A stretch of DNA of 64,000 nucleotides from Pseudomonas vranovensis DSM 16006 (GCF_000425805.1 NZ_AUED01000011.1:1-64000); one strand, 5' to 3'. Counted from the first letter of the stretch, positions 40,171 through 50,703 are shown. Numbers and translations: made by a program. Notes: generated by a model not told the origin, from the sequence alone.

Positions 40171-41487
40171 CTACCTGGCCTTGCTCACCCGCCAGATCTT
40201 GTTCCCCACATCATCGGCCACCAACAATGCGCCACGCTGATCATTGATCACTCCCACCGGCCGTCCCATGGCCTTGCCTTCGTCGTTCAGGAACCCGGTC
40301 AGCAGATCAATCGGCTTGCCCGCCGGTTTGCCCGCTGTGCTGAAGGGCACAAAGACTACCTTGTAGCCACTGTGCGGTTTGCGGTTCCAGGAGCCGTGCT
40401 GGCCAATGAATGCACCCTGGTCGAACGGAGGTGGCAGCACGCCGGGTTCGGCGAAGGTCAGGCCCAGTGACGCGGTGTGCGGCCCCACGGCGTAGTCGGG
40501 GACAAGGGCCTTGGCAACCTGCTGCGGATCCTGCGGGCTGACCCGTTGATCGACATGCTGGCCGAAGTAGCTGTAGGGCCAGCCATAAAAGCCGCCATCC
40601 TTGACCGAGGTGATGTAGTCGGGCACCAGGTCGCTGCCGATCTCATCGCGCTCGTTGACTGCAGTCCACAATTGCCCGCTGTGTGGCTCCCAGGCCATGC
40701 CGTTGGGGTTGCGCAGGCCGGAGGCGAAGATGCGTTTGTTGCCGCTGGCCGGGTCGACTTCCCAGATAGCGGCGCGGCCTTCTTCCTGGTCCATGCCGTT
40801 CTCGCCGACGTTGCTATTGGAGCCCACCGTCACGTACAGCTTTTTGCCGTCGCGGCTGGCAATCACGTTCTTGGTCCAGTGATGGTTCAGCGGGCCGCCA
40901 GGCAAGTCGGTCACCGGCGTTCCGGGGCCGTTGATCGAGGTGGCGCCGGGTTGGTAGTCGAAGCGCAGCAAGCGGTCAGTGGCTGCCACATACAAGTGGT
41001 TGCCGACCAGGGTCATGCCAAACGGTGAGTTGAGATTCTCGATGAATGTAGTGCGGGTCTCGGCGATCCCGTCATGGTCGCTGTCGCGCAACAGGCTGAT
41101 GCGGTTGGCGCTGGGCACGCCGGCACCGGCGCGGCTCATTGCCTTCTTCATCACCCAGCCACGGATACCCTTGCCGTCATCTGGCTTGGGCGGAGCGTTG
41201 GTCTCTGCCACCAGTACGTCGCCATTGGGTAACACATAGAGCCAGCGCGGATGGTCCAGGCCTTCGGCAAAGGCCGCCACTTGTGTGCCTGGGGCACTGA
41301 CAGGCGTCGCACCCTCGGGCCAGCCGATGGCAGGTGCGACGTTGACGGTGGGGATCAAGGTCTTGTTCGGTTCGGGCAGTTGCGGCGAGGGGCCGAACCC
41401 TTCGCCGACATCCAGCCGCGCTGTCTCACCGCAGCCGCCCAAAGCGGCACCCACCGCCAGCAGCAATACAATCCGGGTTGTGCCCAT
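40171..41487 (-). CDS. PQQ-dependent sugar dehydrogenase-like lipoprotein
   Basis: The 438-residue precursor has a lipobox (AALGGC) and a six-bladed propeller of the soluble aldose dehydrogenase (Asd/YliI, GSDH) family. Hallmarks are LDHPRWLYVLPNGDVLVAE, NSPFGMTLVGNHLYVA, GLRNPNGMAWEP, NERDEIGSDLVPDYI and GAFIGQHGSWNRKP. PQQ use is typical of the family but not provable here; a periplasmic location follows from the lipobox. GAGGG precedes the ATG. It is downstream of the 192-residue gene. Confidence 0.85.
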   Translation of the reverse strand: MGTTRIVLLLAVGAALGGCGETARLDVGEGFGPSPQLPEPNKTLIPTVNVAPAIGWPEGATPVSAPGTQVAAFAEGLDHPRWLYVLPNGDVLVAETNAPPKPDDGKGIRGWVMKKAMSRAGAGVPSANRISLLRDSDHDGIAETRTTFIENLNSPFGMTLVGNHLYVAATDRLLRFDYQPGATSINGPGTPVTDLPGGPLNHHWTKNVIASRDGKKLYVTVGSNSNVGENGMDQEEGRAAIWEVDPASGNKRIFASGLRNPNGMAWEPHSGQLWTAVNERDEIGSDLVPDYITSVKDGGFYGWPYSYFGQHVDQRVSPQDPQQVAKALVPDYAVGPHTASLGLTFAEPGVLPPPFDQGAFIGQHGSWNRKPHSGYKVVFVPFSTAGKPAGKPIDLLTGFLNDEGKAMGRPVGVINDQRGALLVADDVGNKIWRVSKAR

Positions 41488-41555
41488 GTCGTGTCCCTCG
41501 CAAAGATGGCCTTCGTTGAGGGTAGAGGCACGCAGGGCTGGGGAGGTTCCCTTGT

Positions 41556-42134
41556 TCAGGCCTGCTTGAGCAGCAGTGCCACGCCCGGGTGATACTGGCC
41601 TGCTTCGTTGTGCAGCTTGCGATAGGCGTAGGGGAAGTACCAGGCAATGGCGCAGGCGGTGTGCTTTTGCAGGTCGTCGACCAGGTCCTGCAGCTCTTCG
41701 GGGCTGGCGTGCTGGCCCGCTTTCCAGGGGCTGGCGAACAGGGCGGCAACCTTGAGTTGGCTGGGTGCCGCCACTTGGCGTGCAGCGTTGGCGGTTTCCT
41801 GCAGGGCGCCGGACAGGTCCAGCCTGGCAATGCGCGGCCAGCGCTGGCTGGCTTGCAGGTAAGCCGCCTCTTCGCGGCTGGCGATATACAGGTCGCAGTG
41901 GCCTTCGCGCTCGCCTTCGTCGCGCTGTTTTTTGCTCTGGTGATGCTGCAGGGTCACCATCTCTGCTTGCCAGGCCGCAGCCGACAGCAGCCCCAGGTTG
42001 GCCTGGGCGCCATGCCAGTAATGGGCTTCGCCATCGCCCAGGGTCTGGTTGAAGCGATCGATGCAATCGATCCACCTCTCCAGAGTCGGACGCAAAAATT
42101 CCAGGCGCGGGTTGTTGATAATCAGGCCTTTCAT
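41556..42134 (-). CDS. Uncharacterised 192-residue protein
   Basis: The soluble protein (MKGLIINNPRLEFLRPTLERW...) has no family I can name. It has a helical N-terminal half with WIDCIDRFNQTLGDGEAHYWHG, a central charged stretch (HHQSKKQRDEGEREGHCDLY) and a C-terminal half with FPYAYRKLHNEAGQYHPGVALLL. GGAGAG precedes the ATG. It lies upstream of the sugar dehydrogenase and divergent from the B12 riboswitch. Confidence 0.7.
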   Translation of the reverse strand: MKGLIINNPRLEFLRPTLERWIDCIDRFNQTLGDGEAHYWHGAQANLGLLSAAAWQAEMVTLQHHQSKKQRDEGEREGHCDLYIASREEAAYLQASQRWPRIARLDLSGALQETANAARQVAAPSQLKVAALFASPWKAGQHASPEELQDLVDDLQKHTACAIAWYFPYAYRKLHNEAGQYHPGVALLLKQA

Positions 42135-42299
42135 GCTGCGCTCTCCTTTGTCGTTGTGATCGAGTACAGCCATTTGTGGCTATTTGATATCACCTAACGC
42201 AACGTGACACAAGATGACAAAGACGGCATTGATCCAGGCCAGTGGCGCGCCGTTGATTGACGCTCCGAGTGCAACCCTCTAACCTTCGCGACTTGTTTC

Positions 42300-42506
42300 A
42301 GGTGCTCTGCAGGCCGTGGCCTGGCAGGGTGAAACTGGGAAGCCGGTGGGCACGCAAAGGCGTGCGAATCCGGCGCTGCCCCCGCAACGGTAAGTGAGTC
42401 AAGGCCGCGCATGGCCACTGGGTGAAAACACCCGGGAAGGCGCGCGGTCCCGGGTGTTCATGACCCCGCTCACAAGCCCGGAGACCGGCCTGAAACAGTC
42501 AACGGC
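42300..42506 (+). ncRNA. Cobalamin riboswitch (AdoCbl type)
   Basis: The B12 box core GCTGCCCCCGCAACGGTAAG lies at 42375-42394. It is preceded by the GGTG start of the aptamer with GGGAAGCCGGTG, and followed by the closing element AAGCCCGGAGACCGGCCTG at about 42475-42493. The aptamer is followed by a hairpin holding GGAGG (42505-42523). It should switch off the downstream cob operon when adenosylcobalamin is plentiful. Confidence 0.93.
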
Positions 42507-42523
42507 ATCACGGAGGGTGATGC
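42505..42523 (+). promoter_or_regulatory. Hairpin with enclosed ribosome site after the B12 aptamer
   Basis: GCATCAC (42505-42511) pairs with GTGATGC (42517-42523), leaving GGAGG in the loop and part of an ATG (42520) in the stem. This is a likely expression platform acting on translation. Confidence 0.5.
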
Positions 42524-42678
42524 GCGGTTTCTTCGGCTTGCGCCGCAGCCCTGCGCCTTTCTTCGTCTGCCATTTCCATACATCTGTCGTCCTCTGTTTG
42601 CCGCGAACCCTGCAGCCACGTGCTGCTACGCTCGTTGCGAGCTGGCCGACAGTGGTTTGCGGAGACTTCGATGACTGA
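42520..42678 (+). CDS. Possible 52-residue leader peptide overlapping cobO
   Basis: An ATG three bases after GGAGG opens a frame for 52 residues (MRGFFGLRRSPAPFFVCHFH...), ending in TGA at 42676-42678, eight bases inside cobO. No family is recognised and the product is rich in Cys, Phe and Arg. Because its ribosome site lies in the hairpin next to the aptamer, and its stop overlaps the cobO start, it could transmit riboswitch control to cobO by translational coupling. It may equally be a chance frame. Confidence 0.4.
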   Translation: MRGFFGLRRSPAPFFVCHFHTSVVLCLPRTLQPRAATLVASWPTVVCGDFDD

Positions 42679-43282
42679 ATCCACCGAGCGTGACGAACGC
42701 CACTTGGCGCGCATGCTGCGCAAGAAGGCGGTAATCGACGAGCGTATCGCCAACGCCCCCAACGAATGCGGGTTGCTGCTGGTGCTCACCGGTAACGGCA
42801 AGGGCAAGAGCAGTTCGGCTTTCGGCATGCTCGCCCGGGCCATGGGCCACGGCATGCAGTGTGGCGTGGTGCAATTCATCAAGGGCCGCAACAGTACCGG
42901 CGAGGAGCTGTTCTTCCGGCGCTTTCCCGAGCAGGTGCGCTACCACGTCATGGGCGAGGGATTTACCTGGGAGACCCAGGACCGCCAGCGTGATATCGCC
43001 GCCGCCGAAGCGGCCTGGGCGGTGTCCCGACAGTTGCTGCAGGACCCGGGCATTGCCTTCGTGGTGCTCGATGAACTGAACATCGCCCTCAAGCATGGCT
43101 ACCTGGATCTGGACCAGGTGCTCAGCGACCTGCAGGCTCGCCCGCCCATGCAGCACGTGATCGTCACGGGGCGTGGTGCCAAGGATGAAATGATCGAACT
43201 GGCCGACACCGTGACTGAGATGGGCATGATCAAGCACGCGTTCCAGTCCGGCATCCGTGCCCAGAAGGGCGTCGAACTATGA
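42671..43282 (+). CDS. cobO: Cob(I)yrinic acid a,c-diamide adenosyltransferase
   Basis: CobO attaches the 5'-deoxyadenosyl group to the cobalt of corrinoids. The 203-residue protein has the P-loop GNGKGKSSSAFG and the VLDELNIAL motif of the CobA/CobO family. The ATG (MTESTERDERH) follows GGAG by six bases. It is the first recognised gene of the cob operon, downstream of the B12 riboswitch, and overlaps cobB by four bases. Confidence 0.95.
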   Translation: MTESTERDERHLARMLRKKAVIDERIANAPNECGLLLVLTGNGKGKSSSAFGMLARAMGHGMQCGVVQFIKGRNSTGEELFFRRFPEQVRYHVMGEGFTWETQDRQRDIAAAEAAWAVSRQLLQDPGIAFVVLDELNIALKHGYLDLDQVLSDLQARPPMQHVIVTGRGAKDEMIELADTVTEMGMIKHAFQSGIRAQKGVEL

Positions 43283-44574
43283 CCGACACCCGGCACTGCC
43301 CGGCGGTCCTGATCGCAGCGCCTGCCTCGGGGCAGGGCAAGACCACCGTGACCGCCGCCCTGGCGCGTCTGCATCGCAACCAGGGGCGCAAGGTCCGGGT
43401 GTTCAAGTGCGGTCCGGATTTTCTCGATCCGATGATTCTGGAGCGGGCAAGCGGCGCCCCGGTGTACCAGCTCGACCTGTGGATGGTCGGCGAACAGGAA
43501 AGCCGGCGCCTGTTGTGGGAAGCCGCGGGCGAGGCCGACCTGATCCTGATTGAAGGGGTCATGGGCCTGTTCGACGGTACGCCGTCCAGCGCCGACCTGG
43601 CCCGCCATTTCGGCGTGCCGGTGCTGGCGGTAATCGATGGCACGGCCATGGCCCAGACCTTCGGTGCCCTGGCCCTGGGGTTGGCGCGTTATCAACCGGA
43701 TCTGCCCTTTGCCGGCGTGCTGGCCAACCGGGTTGGCACCCTGCGTCACGCCCAGTTGCTTGAAGGCAGCCTGACCGAGGGGCTGCGCTGGTACGGCGGC
43801 CTGTCGCGGGAGACCGGCATCGAATTGCCAAGCCGTCACCTTGGCCTGGTCCAGGCCAGCGAGCTCAATGACCTGGATGTTCGCCTCGACGCCGCGGCGG
43901 CTGCCTTGGCCGCCAGTTGCGAGTCGGCGCTGCCGCCAGCCGTGGCATTTGCCGGGCCCACTGAGCAGGTGATCGAGCCCTTGCTCGACGGTGTGACGAT
44001 TGCGGTAGCCCGCGACGAGGCATTTGCCTTCACCTATGGTGCCAACCTCGACCTGCTGCGGGCCATGGGCGCGGAGCTGGTGTTCTTTTCGCCGCTGCAT
44101 GACCGCGAGCTTCCGCCTGCCGACAGCCTGTACCTGCCGGGCGGTTATCCGGAGCTGCACCACCAGGCCCTGGCCGCCAACACCTCGATGCTGGCAACCC
44201 TTCGCGCCCATCATCAAGCCGGAAAGCCCTTGCTCGCCGAGTGCGGCGGCATGCTTTACCTGCTCGATGCCCTGACCGACGTCGCGGGCGAGCGTGCCGA
44301 ATTGCTGGGCTTGCTGGCGGGCGAAGCGGTGATGCAAAAACGCCTGGCGGCGCTGGCCCTGCAAGCGGTCGAGCTACCGGAAGGTGCTCTGCGGGGGCAC
44401 ACCTATCACCACTCCCTGACCAGCACCGAGCTTGAACCCATTGCCCGTGGCCAGAGCCCCAATGGCGGCCGCGGTGCCGAGGCGGTCTACCGCTGCGGGC
44501 GGCTGACAGCCTCTTACGTGCATTTCTACTTTGCCTCCAATCCCCGGGCGTCGGCGGCGCTGTTGGCACCATGA
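43279..44574 (+). CDS. cobB: Cobyrinic acid a,c-diamide synthase
   Basis: CobB amidates the a and c carboxylates of (hydrogeno)byrinic acid with glutamine and ATP. The 431-residue protein has an N-terminal dethiobiotin-synthetase-like ATP domain (APASGQGKTTVTAAL) and a C-terminal class I glutaminase domain with the catalytic Cys in LAECGGMLYLLD. It overlaps cobO and bluB by four bases each. Confidence 0.95.
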   Translation: MTDTRHCPAVLIAAPASGQGKTTVTAALARLHRNQGRKVRVFKCGPDFLDPMILERASGAPVYQLDLWMVGEQESRRLLWEAAGEADLILIEGVMGLFDGTPSSADLARHFGVPVLAVIDGTAMAQTFGALALGLARYQPDLPFAGVLANRVGTLRHAQLLEGSLTEGLRWYGGLSRETGIELPSRHLGLVQASELNDLDVRLDAAAAALAASCESALPPAVAFAGPTEQVIEPLLDGVTIAVARDEAFAFTYGANLDLLRAMGAELVFFSPLHDRELPPADSLYLPGGYPELHHQALAANTSMLATLRAHHQAGKPLLAECGGMLYLLDALTDVAGERAELLGLLAGEAVMQKRLAALALQAVELPEGALRGHTYHHSLTSTELEPIARGQSPNGGRGAEAVYRCGRLTASYVHFYFASNPRASAALLAP

Positions 44575-45218
44575 ACGAGCATGCCTTTACCGACGCTGAA
44601 CGTGCCGCGGTGTACCGCGCCATTGGCGAGCGTCGCGACATGCGCCATTTCACCAAGGGCGAGGTCGCGCCCGAGTTGCTGGCGCGCTTGCTTGAAGCCG
44701 CTCATCAGGCCCCCAGTGTTGGCCTGATGCAGCCGTGGCGCTTCATTCGAATCACCGACCGCAGCCTGCGCCAGCGTATCCAGGCACAAGTGGAAGCGGA
44801 GCGGGTGCTTACCGCCGAGGCACTCGGTGAGCGCTCCGACGATTTCATGAAGCTCAAGGTCGAAGGCATCAACGACTGCGCCGAAGTGCTGGTGGCGGCG
44901 TTGATGGATGACCGCGAGAAACACATCTTCGGTCGTCGGACTTTGCCGGAAATGGACCTGGCTTCGCTGTCGTGCGCGATCCAGAACCTCTGGCTGGCCG
45001 CCCGCGCCGAAGGCCTGGGCATGGGCTGGGTGTCGCTGTTCGAGCCGCAGGCACTGGCCGACCTGCTGGGCATGCCGAGCGGCGCCAAGCCGCTGGCGAT
45101 TCTGTGTTTGGGGCCGGTCGAAGTGTTCTATCCGGCGCCGATGCTGGTGCTCGAGGGCTGGACCACGGTGCGTCCGTTGAGCGACCTGTTGTTTGAAAAC
45201 CAGTGGGGAGAGTCTTGA
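44571..45218 (+). CDS. bluB: 5,6-dimethylbenzimidazole synthase BluB
   Basis: BluB uses oxygen to cut reduced FMN into dimethylbenzimidazole, the lower ligand of B12. The 215-residue protein has the nitroreductase-like fold with [12 protein letters not shown], the [11 protein letters not shown] block and [10 protein letters not shown]. Its presence shows the operon supports an oxygen-dependent route to cobalamin. The stop overlaps the cobD start by one base. Confidence 0.94.
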   Translation: MNEHAFTDAERAAVYRAIGERRDMRHFTKGEVAPELLARLLEAAHQAPSVGLMQPWRFIRITDRSLRQRIQAQVEAERVLTAEALGERSDDFMKLKVEGINDCAEVLVAALMDDREKHIFGRRTLPEMDLASLSCAIQNLWLAARAEGLGMGWVSLFEPQALADLLGMPSGAKPLAILCLGPVEVFYPAPMLVLEGWTTVRPLSDLLFENQWGES

Positions 45219-46126
45219 TGAGTGTGGCGTTGCTGACCGTTGCCGGCGTGGCGCTGGATGCGCTGTGGGGAGAGCCCCGGCGTCGACATCCGCTGGTGGC
45301 CTTCGGCCGCTTTGCCGGGCGCCTGGAGCAGCGCTTCAATGCTGGCGGTCGTGGCTGGCGCAGCCATGGTGTAACGGCCTGGTTCCTGGCGGTGATTCCG
45401 TTGACGCTGCTGGCCACCTTGTTGTCCTGGCTGCCCTACATTGGCTGGCTGGTCGAGGTACTGGCGCTGTATTGCGCCTTGGGCCTGCGCAGCCTGGGTG
45501 AGCATGTGACCCCAGTGGCCGATGCCCTGCGCCGTGGCGACCTGGATGAGGCCCGGCGGCGCGTGGGCTTTCTGGTCAGTCGCGAAACCCGCGAGCTGGA
45601 CGAGCCTGCCGTGGCCCGCGCGGCCACCGAATCGGTACTGGAGAACGGCAGCGATGCAGTGTTCGCCGCCTTGTTCTGGTTTGTGGTGGCCGGTGCGCCG
45701 GGCGTGGTGCTCTATCGCCTGAGCAATACTCTGGATGCCATGTGGGGTTATCGCAACGAACGGTTCGAGCGTTTTGGCTGGGCCGCGGCGCGTATCGATG
45801 ATGTGTTGAACTTTGTGCCGGCCCGGCTGGTGGCGTTGACCTATGCGCTGTTGGGCAAGACCCGCCTGGCCTTCAAATGCTGGCGGTGCCAGGCGCCCTT
45901 GTGGGACAGCCCCAATGCCGGCCCGGTGATGGCGGCCGGGGCAGGGGCATTGGGTGTTGAACTGGGTGGCCCGGCGGTGTATCACGGTGAGTTGCACGAG
46001 CGCCCGCAACTGGGTGAAGGCCCGATGGCCGATGCCGATGCCATCGAGCGCGGCTGGCGCCTGGTGTGCCAGGGTGTGTGGCTCTGGTTGCTGCTGTTGT
46101 GTCTGGGGGCAGCATTCTATGCTTGA
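45218..46126 (+). CDS. cobD: Adenosylcobinamide-phosphate synthase CobD (CbiB)
   Basis: This membrane enzyme attaches aminopropanol (phosphate) to adenosylcobyric acid. The 302-residue protein begins [25 protein letters not shown], with the conserved D-x-WGEP-x-xHP motif, and has several membrane helices ([18 protein letters not shown]) plus the FYSRLSNT-like [19 protein letters not shown] block. The ATG overlaps the bluB stop; the end overlaps cobC by eight bases. Confidence 0.94.
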   Translation: MSVALLTVAGVALDALWGEPRRRHPLVAFGRFAGRLEQRFNAGGRGWRSHGVTAWFLAVIPLTLLATLLSWLPYIGWLVEVLALYCALGLRSLGEHVTPVADALRRGDLDEARRRVGFLVSRETRELDEPAVARAATESVLENGSDAVFAALFWFVVAGAPGVVLYRLSNTLDAMWGYRNERFERFGWAAARIDDVLNFVPARLVALTYALLGKTRLAFKCWRCQAPLWDSPNAGPVMAAGAGALGVELGGPAVYHGELHERPQLGEGPMADADAIERGWRLVCQGVWLWLLLLCLGAAFYA

Positions 46127-47111
46127 ACACGGCGGGCGCCTGCAGCGCGCCATCCAGCAGTACGGCATCGCCCGGGAAGATTGGCTGGACCTCTCCAGCG
46201 GTATCGCGCCCTGGGCGTTCGCCATCCCCGAAATTCCTCTGCGCGCCTGGGCGCGCCTGCCTGAAACCGACGATGGCCTGGAACAGGCTGCAGCGACCTA
46301 CTACGGTGCGGCGCCGGTGTTGCCGGTCGCCGGCTCCCAGGCCGCGATCCAGGCATTGCCGCAGTTACGTACGCTGGGCACGGTCGGGGTGTTGTCGCCT
46401 TGTTATGCCGAGCACGCCGAAGCCTGGCGGCGTGCCGGACACCGCCTGATGGAACTGCAGGAAGAGCAGGTCGAGCAGGTACTCGACAGCCTCGATGTGC
46501 TGGTAGTGGTCAACCCGAACAACCCCACCGGCCGGCAGGTACCCGGCGAGCAGTTGCTGGCCTGGCATGCGCGCCTGGCGCAACGCGGCGGCTGGTTGCT
46601 GGTGGACGAAGCCTTCATGGACAACACCCCGCAGCACAGCATCGCCGCCCACTCCGGGCGCCCCGGGCTGATCGTGCTGCGTTCGTTCGGCAAGTTTTTT
46701 GGGCTGGCCGGTGTGCGCCTGGGCTTCGTGCTGGCCGAGCAGCGGATGTTGCAGCGGCTTGCCGAACTGCTGGGGCCTTGGACTGTCAGCGGGCCGACCC
46801 GCATTCTTGGCCAGGCCTGCCTGCTCGACAGTGCCGCGCACCGCAGGCAGATCGCGCGCTGTGCCGACGCCAGCCAGCGCCTGGCCAGTGTGATGAGCGC
46901 CGCAGGCTTTGCTCCCACGGGCGGATGTGACCTGTTTCAGTACCGGGTCACCGAACATGTCGCCCAATTGCATGACTTCATGGCCCGGCGCGGCATTCTG
47001 CTGCGTCTGTTCGCCACCCCGGCCAGCCTGCGCTTTGGCCTGCCGGCCACGGACGAGGACTTCCAGCGCCTGACCCGGGCCTTCAACGACTATCGCAAGG
47101 AACACCCATGA
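46119..47111 (+). CDS. cobC: L-threonine-O-3-phosphate decarboxylase-type aminotransferase CobC
   Basis: This PLP enzyme of aminotransferase class I/II fold supplies the aminopropanol arm. The 330-residue protein has [11 protein letters not shown], the PLP lysine in [16 protein letters not shown] and the C-terminal substrate arginine region (GILLRLF). The ATG starting MLEHGGRLQ lies inside the cobD end with an eight-base overlap. Note that Pseudomonas naming uses cobC for this enzyme, unlike the E. coli phosphatase. Confidence 0.93.
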   Translation: MLEHGGRLQRAIQQYGIAREDWLDLSSGIAPWAFAIPEIPLRAWARLPETDDGLEQAAATYYGAAPVLPVAGSQAAIQALPQLRTLGTVGVLSPCYAEHAEAWRRAGHRLMELQEEQVEQVLDSLDVLVVVNPNNPTGRQVPGEQLLAWHARLAQRGGWLLVDEAFMDNTPQHSIAAHSGRPGLIVLRSFGKFFGLAGVRLGFVLAEQRMLQRLAELLGPWTVSGPTRILGQACLLDSAAHRRQIARCADASQRLASVMSAAGFAPTGGCDLFQYRVTEHVAQLHDFMARRGILLRLFATPASLRFGLPATDEDFQRLTRAFNDYRKEHP

Positions 47112-48562
47112 GTACCCTGATGGTGCAGGGCACCACCTCCGATGCCGGAAAAAGCACACTGGTGACCGCGCTGTGCCGCTGGCTGTTGCGCCAGGGCGTG
47201 GCGGTAGTGCCGTTCAAACCGCAGAACATGGCGCTCAACAGTGCAGTGACTGCCGATGGCGGCGAGATCGGTCGGGCCCAGGCCGTGCAGGCGCAGGCAG
47301 CCAGACTGGCGCCACACACCGACATGAACCCGGTGTTGCTCAAGCCCAACAGCGACACCGGCGCCCAGGTGATTGTCCACGGTCGCGCGGTCACCAGCAT
47401 GAATGCGGTGGCCTACCACGACTACAAGGTCATCGCCATGCAGGCGGTACTCGACTCCCATCAACGCTTGAGCGCCCAGTACCCGGTGGTGATGGTCGAA
47501 GGGGCTGGCTCGCCGGCAGAGATCAACCTGCGCGCCGGCGACATCGCCAACATGGGCTTTGCCGAGGCTGTGGACTGCCCGGTGATCCTGATTGCCGACA
47601 TCAATCGTGGCGGTGTGTTCGCGCATCTGGTCGGCACCCTGGAACTGCTGTCGCCCAGCGAGCAGGCGCGGGTCAAGGGTTTTGTCATCAATCGCTTTCG
47701 CGGTGATATCGCCTTGCTGCAACCTGGGCTGGACTGGCTTGAGGCGCGCACTGGCAAACCGGTGCTGGGCGTGCTGCCGTATGTGATGGACCTGCACTTG
47801 GAGGCCGAGGACGGTATCGACCAGCGCCAGGGTGACAAGGCCGCTCGTGCGCTCAAGGTGATCGTGCCGGTGCTGCCGCGCATCAGTAACCACACCGATT
47901 TCGACCCTCTGCGCCTGCACCCGCAGGTTGACCTCCAGTTCATCGGCCCGGGCGACTCGGTCCCGCCAGCCGACCTGATCATCCTCCCCGGTTCCAAGAG
48001 CGTGCGTGGTGACCTGGCGCAGTTGCGTGCCCGTGGGTGGGACCAGGCGATCAACCGTCACCTGCGCTACGGCGGCAAGGTCCTGGGCATTTGTGGAGGG
48101 CTGCAGATGCTGGGGCGGCGCGTGGAGGATCCGCTGGGCCTCGAAGGGCCGGCAGGCAGCAGCGAGGGCCTGGGCCTGCTCGACTTCGTCACGGTACTGG
48201 AAGCCGAAAAGCAACTGCGCAATGTTTCCGGCACCCTGCAGCTGGAGCAGGTGCCCATTGGCGGCTATGAAATTCATGCTGGCGTCACCCAGGGGCCGGC
48301 CCTGGCGCGTCCTGCCGTGCAGTTGGCCGATGGGCGCAGCGATGGCGCCATCAGTGCCGACGGGCAGGTTCTGGCGACGTACCTGCACGGTCTGTTTGAA
48401 CACCCGCAGTCGTGTGCGTCGCTGCTGCGCTGGGCCGGGCTGCATGAGGTCGAGCACGTTGACTACCAGGCCCTGCGCGAACGCGATATCGAGCGCCTGG
48501 CCGACCTGGTGGAGCAGCACCTGGATACCACGCACCTACGTCAACTCTGCGGACTGAACTGA
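47108..48562 (+). CDS. cobQ: Cobyric acid synthase
   Basis: CobQ amidates the b, d, e and g side chains of the corrin ring. The 484-residue protein has an N-terminal ATP domain ([15 protein letters not shown], then KPQNMALNS) and a C-terminal glutaminase-like domain with Cys in [10 protein letters not shown] and the later GGYEIHAG and YLHGLFEH motifs. It overlaps cobC by four bases; cobU starts one base after its stop. Confidence 0.96.
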   Translation: MSTLMVQGTTSDAGKSTLVTALCRWLLRQGVAVVPFKPQNMALNSAVTADGGEIGRAQAVQAQAARLAPHTDMNPVLLKPNSDTGAQVIVHGRAVTSMNAVAYHDYKVIAMQAVLDSHQRLSAQYPVVMVEGAGSPAEINLRAGDIANMGFAEAVDCPVILIADINRGGVFAHLVGTLELLSPSEQARVKGFVINRFRGDIALLQPGLDWLEARTGKPVLGVLPYVMDLHLEAEDGIDQRQGDKAARALKVIVPVLPRISNHTDFDPLRLHPQVDLQFIGPGDSVPPADLIILPGSKSVRGDLAQLRARGWDQAINRHLRYGGKVLGICGGLQMLGRRVEDPLGLEGPAGSSEGLGLLDFVTVLEAEKQLRNVSGTLQLEQVPIGGYEIHAGVTQGPALARPAVQLADGRSDGAISADGQVLATYLHGLFEHPQSCASLLRWAGLHEVEHVDYQALRERDIERLADLVEQHLDTTHLRQLCGLN

Positions 48563-48563
48563 C

Positions 48564-49085
48564 ATGCTCAACCTGATCCTCGGTGGCGCTCGCTCGGGCA
48601 AGAGCCGCCTGGCCGAACAACTGGCCGAGCGTAGTGGTTTGCCGGTGACCTACATCGCCACCAGCGAGCCGCTGGATGGCGAAATGAATGCCCGGGTGCA
48701 ACTGCACCGGGAACGCCGGCCAGCCACGTGGGGCCTGATCGAGGAACCCCTGGCCCTGGCTGACGTGCTGCGAACCAACGCCCACGACGACCGCTGCCTG
48801 CTGGTGGACTGCCTGACCCTGTGGCTGACCAATCTATTGATGCTGGATAACCCCGAGCGCCTGGCCCGTGAACGTGCTGCGCTGCTCGATTGTGTGGCTG
48901 AACTGCCAGGGGAGATCATTCTGGTCAGTAACGAGAGCGGCCTGGGCGTCGTGCCGCTGGGCGAACTGACCCGTCGCTACGTCGATGAGGCCGGCTGGTT
49001 GCACCAGGCCATTGCCGAGCGCTGTCAGCGCGTGGTGCTCACGGTTGCCGGCTTGCCCCTTACCCTCAAAGGAAATGCACCATGA
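48564..49085 (+). CDS. cobU: Adenosylcobinamide kinase/guanylyltransferase
   Basis: This bifunctional enzyme phosphorylates adenosylcobinamide and adds GMP. The 173-residue protein has the P-loop [12 protein letters not shown], the HRERRPATW block that carries the guanylylated histidine, and [10 protein letters not shown]. It is also called cobP. It overlaps cobT by four bases. Confidence 0.95.
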   Translation: MLNLILGGARSGKSRLAEQLAERSGLPVTYIATSEPLDGEMNARVQLHRERRPATWGLIEEPLALADVLRTNAHDDRCLLVDCLTLWLTNLLMLDNPERLARERAALLDCVAELPGEIILVSNESGLGVVPLGELTRRYVDEAGWLHQAIAERCQRVVLTVAGLPLTLKGNAP

Positions 49086-50137
49086 GTCAGACCTGGTGGA
49101 TTGAAGCCTGCCGTCCTGTCGATCACACCCTCCGGGAGCAGGCGCTGGAGCGCCAGCAGCAACTGACCAAGCCTGCAGGCTCGTTGGGACGGCTGGAGCA
49201 GATCGCGGTACAACTGGCAGGCCTTCAGGGGCAGCTCAAGCCGAGTCTTGCGAAGGTACACATCGCAATCTTCGCTGGAGACCATGGCGTGGTCGCCGAA
49301 GGCATCTCGGCCTATCCGCAGACCGTGACCGGGCAGATGCTGCAGAACTTCGTCGGCGGAGGGGCAGCCATCAGTGTGCTGGCGCGCCAGCTCGATGCCC
49401 GGCTGGAAGTTGTGGACCTGGGCACTATCGACCCGGTGTTGTCGCTGCCGGGCGTGCTGCACTTGCGGGTCGGCGCGGGTACGGCGAACTTCGCCAGGAC
49501 CGCGGCGATGACCCCCGAGCAAGCGCTTCAAGCGTTGCAGGGCGGGCGCGAGAGTGCCTTGCGTGCAGCGGCCGCGGGTTCGCAATTATTCATTGGTGGC
49601 GAGATGGGCATCGGCAACACCACCGCAGCCAGCGCCCTGGCCTGCGCCTTGCTCGGCTGCCCGGCCATCGAGCTGAGCGGGCCGGGCACCGGCCTGGATG
49701 CCGCAGGTGTGCGGCACAAGGCTCAGGTCATCGAGCAGGCCCTGTTGCTGCACGGCACGCTGGTGGATGATCCGTTCAAGGCATTGCTGTGCGTGGGCGG
49801 TTTTGAAATCGCAGCCCTGGTCGGGGCCTACCTGGGCTGTGCCCAGGAGGGGGTCGTGGTATTGGTCGATGGTTTTATCTGTACCGTTGCGGCATTGGTG
49901 GCGGTGAGGCTGAATCCTGCTTGCCGCGACTGGCTGTTGTTTGGTCATCGGGGCGCTGAGCCTGGCCATCGGCGAGTGCTCGCCGAACTGGGTGCAGAGC
50001 CCGTGCTGGAGCTGGGCTTGCGCCTGGGTGAAGGCAGCGGCGCAGCGCTGGCCGTGCCGGTGTTGCGCCTGGCCTGCGACCTTCACGGGCAGATGGCGAC
50101 CTTCGCCGAAGCTGCCGTGGCGGACCGTCCGACATGA
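49082..50137 (+). CDS. cobT: Nicotinate-nucleotide:dimethylbenzimidazole phosphoribosyltransferase
   Basis: CobT activates dimethylbenzimidazole to alpha-ribazole phosphate. The 351-residue protein has [16 protein letters not shown], the conserved [14 protein letters not shown] and the C-terminal [14 protein letters not shown] with the [12 protein letters not shown] block. It receives the BluB product. It overlaps cobU and the phosphatase gene by four bases each. Confidence 0.96.
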   Translation: MSQTWWIEACRPVDHTLREQALERQQQLTKPAGSLGRLEQIAVQLAGLQGQLKPSLAKVHIAIFAGDHGVVAEGISAYPQTVTGQMLQNFVGGGAAISVLARQLDARLEVVDLGTIDPVLSLPGVLHLRVGAGTANFARTAAMTPEQALQALQGGRESALRAAAAGSQLFIGGEMGIGNTTAASALACALLGCPAIELSGPGTGLDAAGVRHKAQVIEQALLLHGTLVDDPFKALLCVGGFEIAALVGAYLGCAQEGVVVLVDGFICTVAALVAVRLNPACRDWLLFGHRGAEPGHRRVLAELGAEPVLELGLRLGEGSGAALAVPVLRLACDLHGQMATFAEAAVADRPT

Positions 50138-50703
50138 TCATCGACCTGTTGCGTCATGGCGAAACCGAGTTGGCTGGCGGACTGCGCGGCAGCCTGGACG
50201 ACGCCCTGACCGCCAAGGGTTGGGAGCAGATGCATGCGGCCATTGCCGGCAAAGGGCCCTGGGATGCGCTGGTCAGCTCGCCGTTGCAGCGCTGTGCGCG
50301 GTTTGCCGTGACCCTGGGTGGGCAATGGCAACTCCCTGTGCAGTGGGCGCCGGGGCTGCAGGAGTTGCATTTCGGCGAGTGGGAGGGGCGCAGTGCTGCT
50401 GACCTGATGCTTACCCATGAGCAACAACTGGGTCAGTTCTGGGCTGATCCGTACAGCTACACGCCCCCTGGGGGCGAGCCGGTCAGCGCGTTTGCCCTGC
50501 GTGTACAGGCAGCCGTCGCCCAACTGCAGCGTGCCTATGCGGGTCAGCATGTATTGCTGGTCACCCATGGCGGCGTGATGCGGCTGTTGCTGGCCCAAGC
50601 CCGGGGCCTGCCGCGGGAGCAGCTGTTGCAGGTCGAAGTCGGCCATGGCGCCTTGTGCCGGTTGCAAGTGCATGCCGACGGCACCCTGCGCGAGGCGCAC
50701 TGA
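50134..50703 (+). CDS. Alpha-ribazole phosphatase (histidine phosphatase family)
   Basis: The 189-residue protein has the phosphohistidine motif [12 protein letters not shown], the second His in VTHGGVMRL and the acidic residue in [10 protein letters not shown]. In this operon it most likely dephosphorylates alpha-ribazole phosphate or the final cobalamin phosphate (E. coli CobC type). It starts within the cobT stop; cobS starts one base after its stop. Confidence 0.9.
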   Translation: MIIDLLRHGETELAGGLRGSLDDALTAKGWEQMHAAIAGKGPWDALVSSPLQRCARFAVTLGGQWQLPVQWAPGLQELHFGEWEGRSAADLMLTHEQQLGQFWADPYSYTPPGGEPVSAFALRVQAAVAQLQRAYAGQHVLLVTHGGVMRLLLAQARGLPREQLLQVEVGHGALCRLQVHADGTLREAH

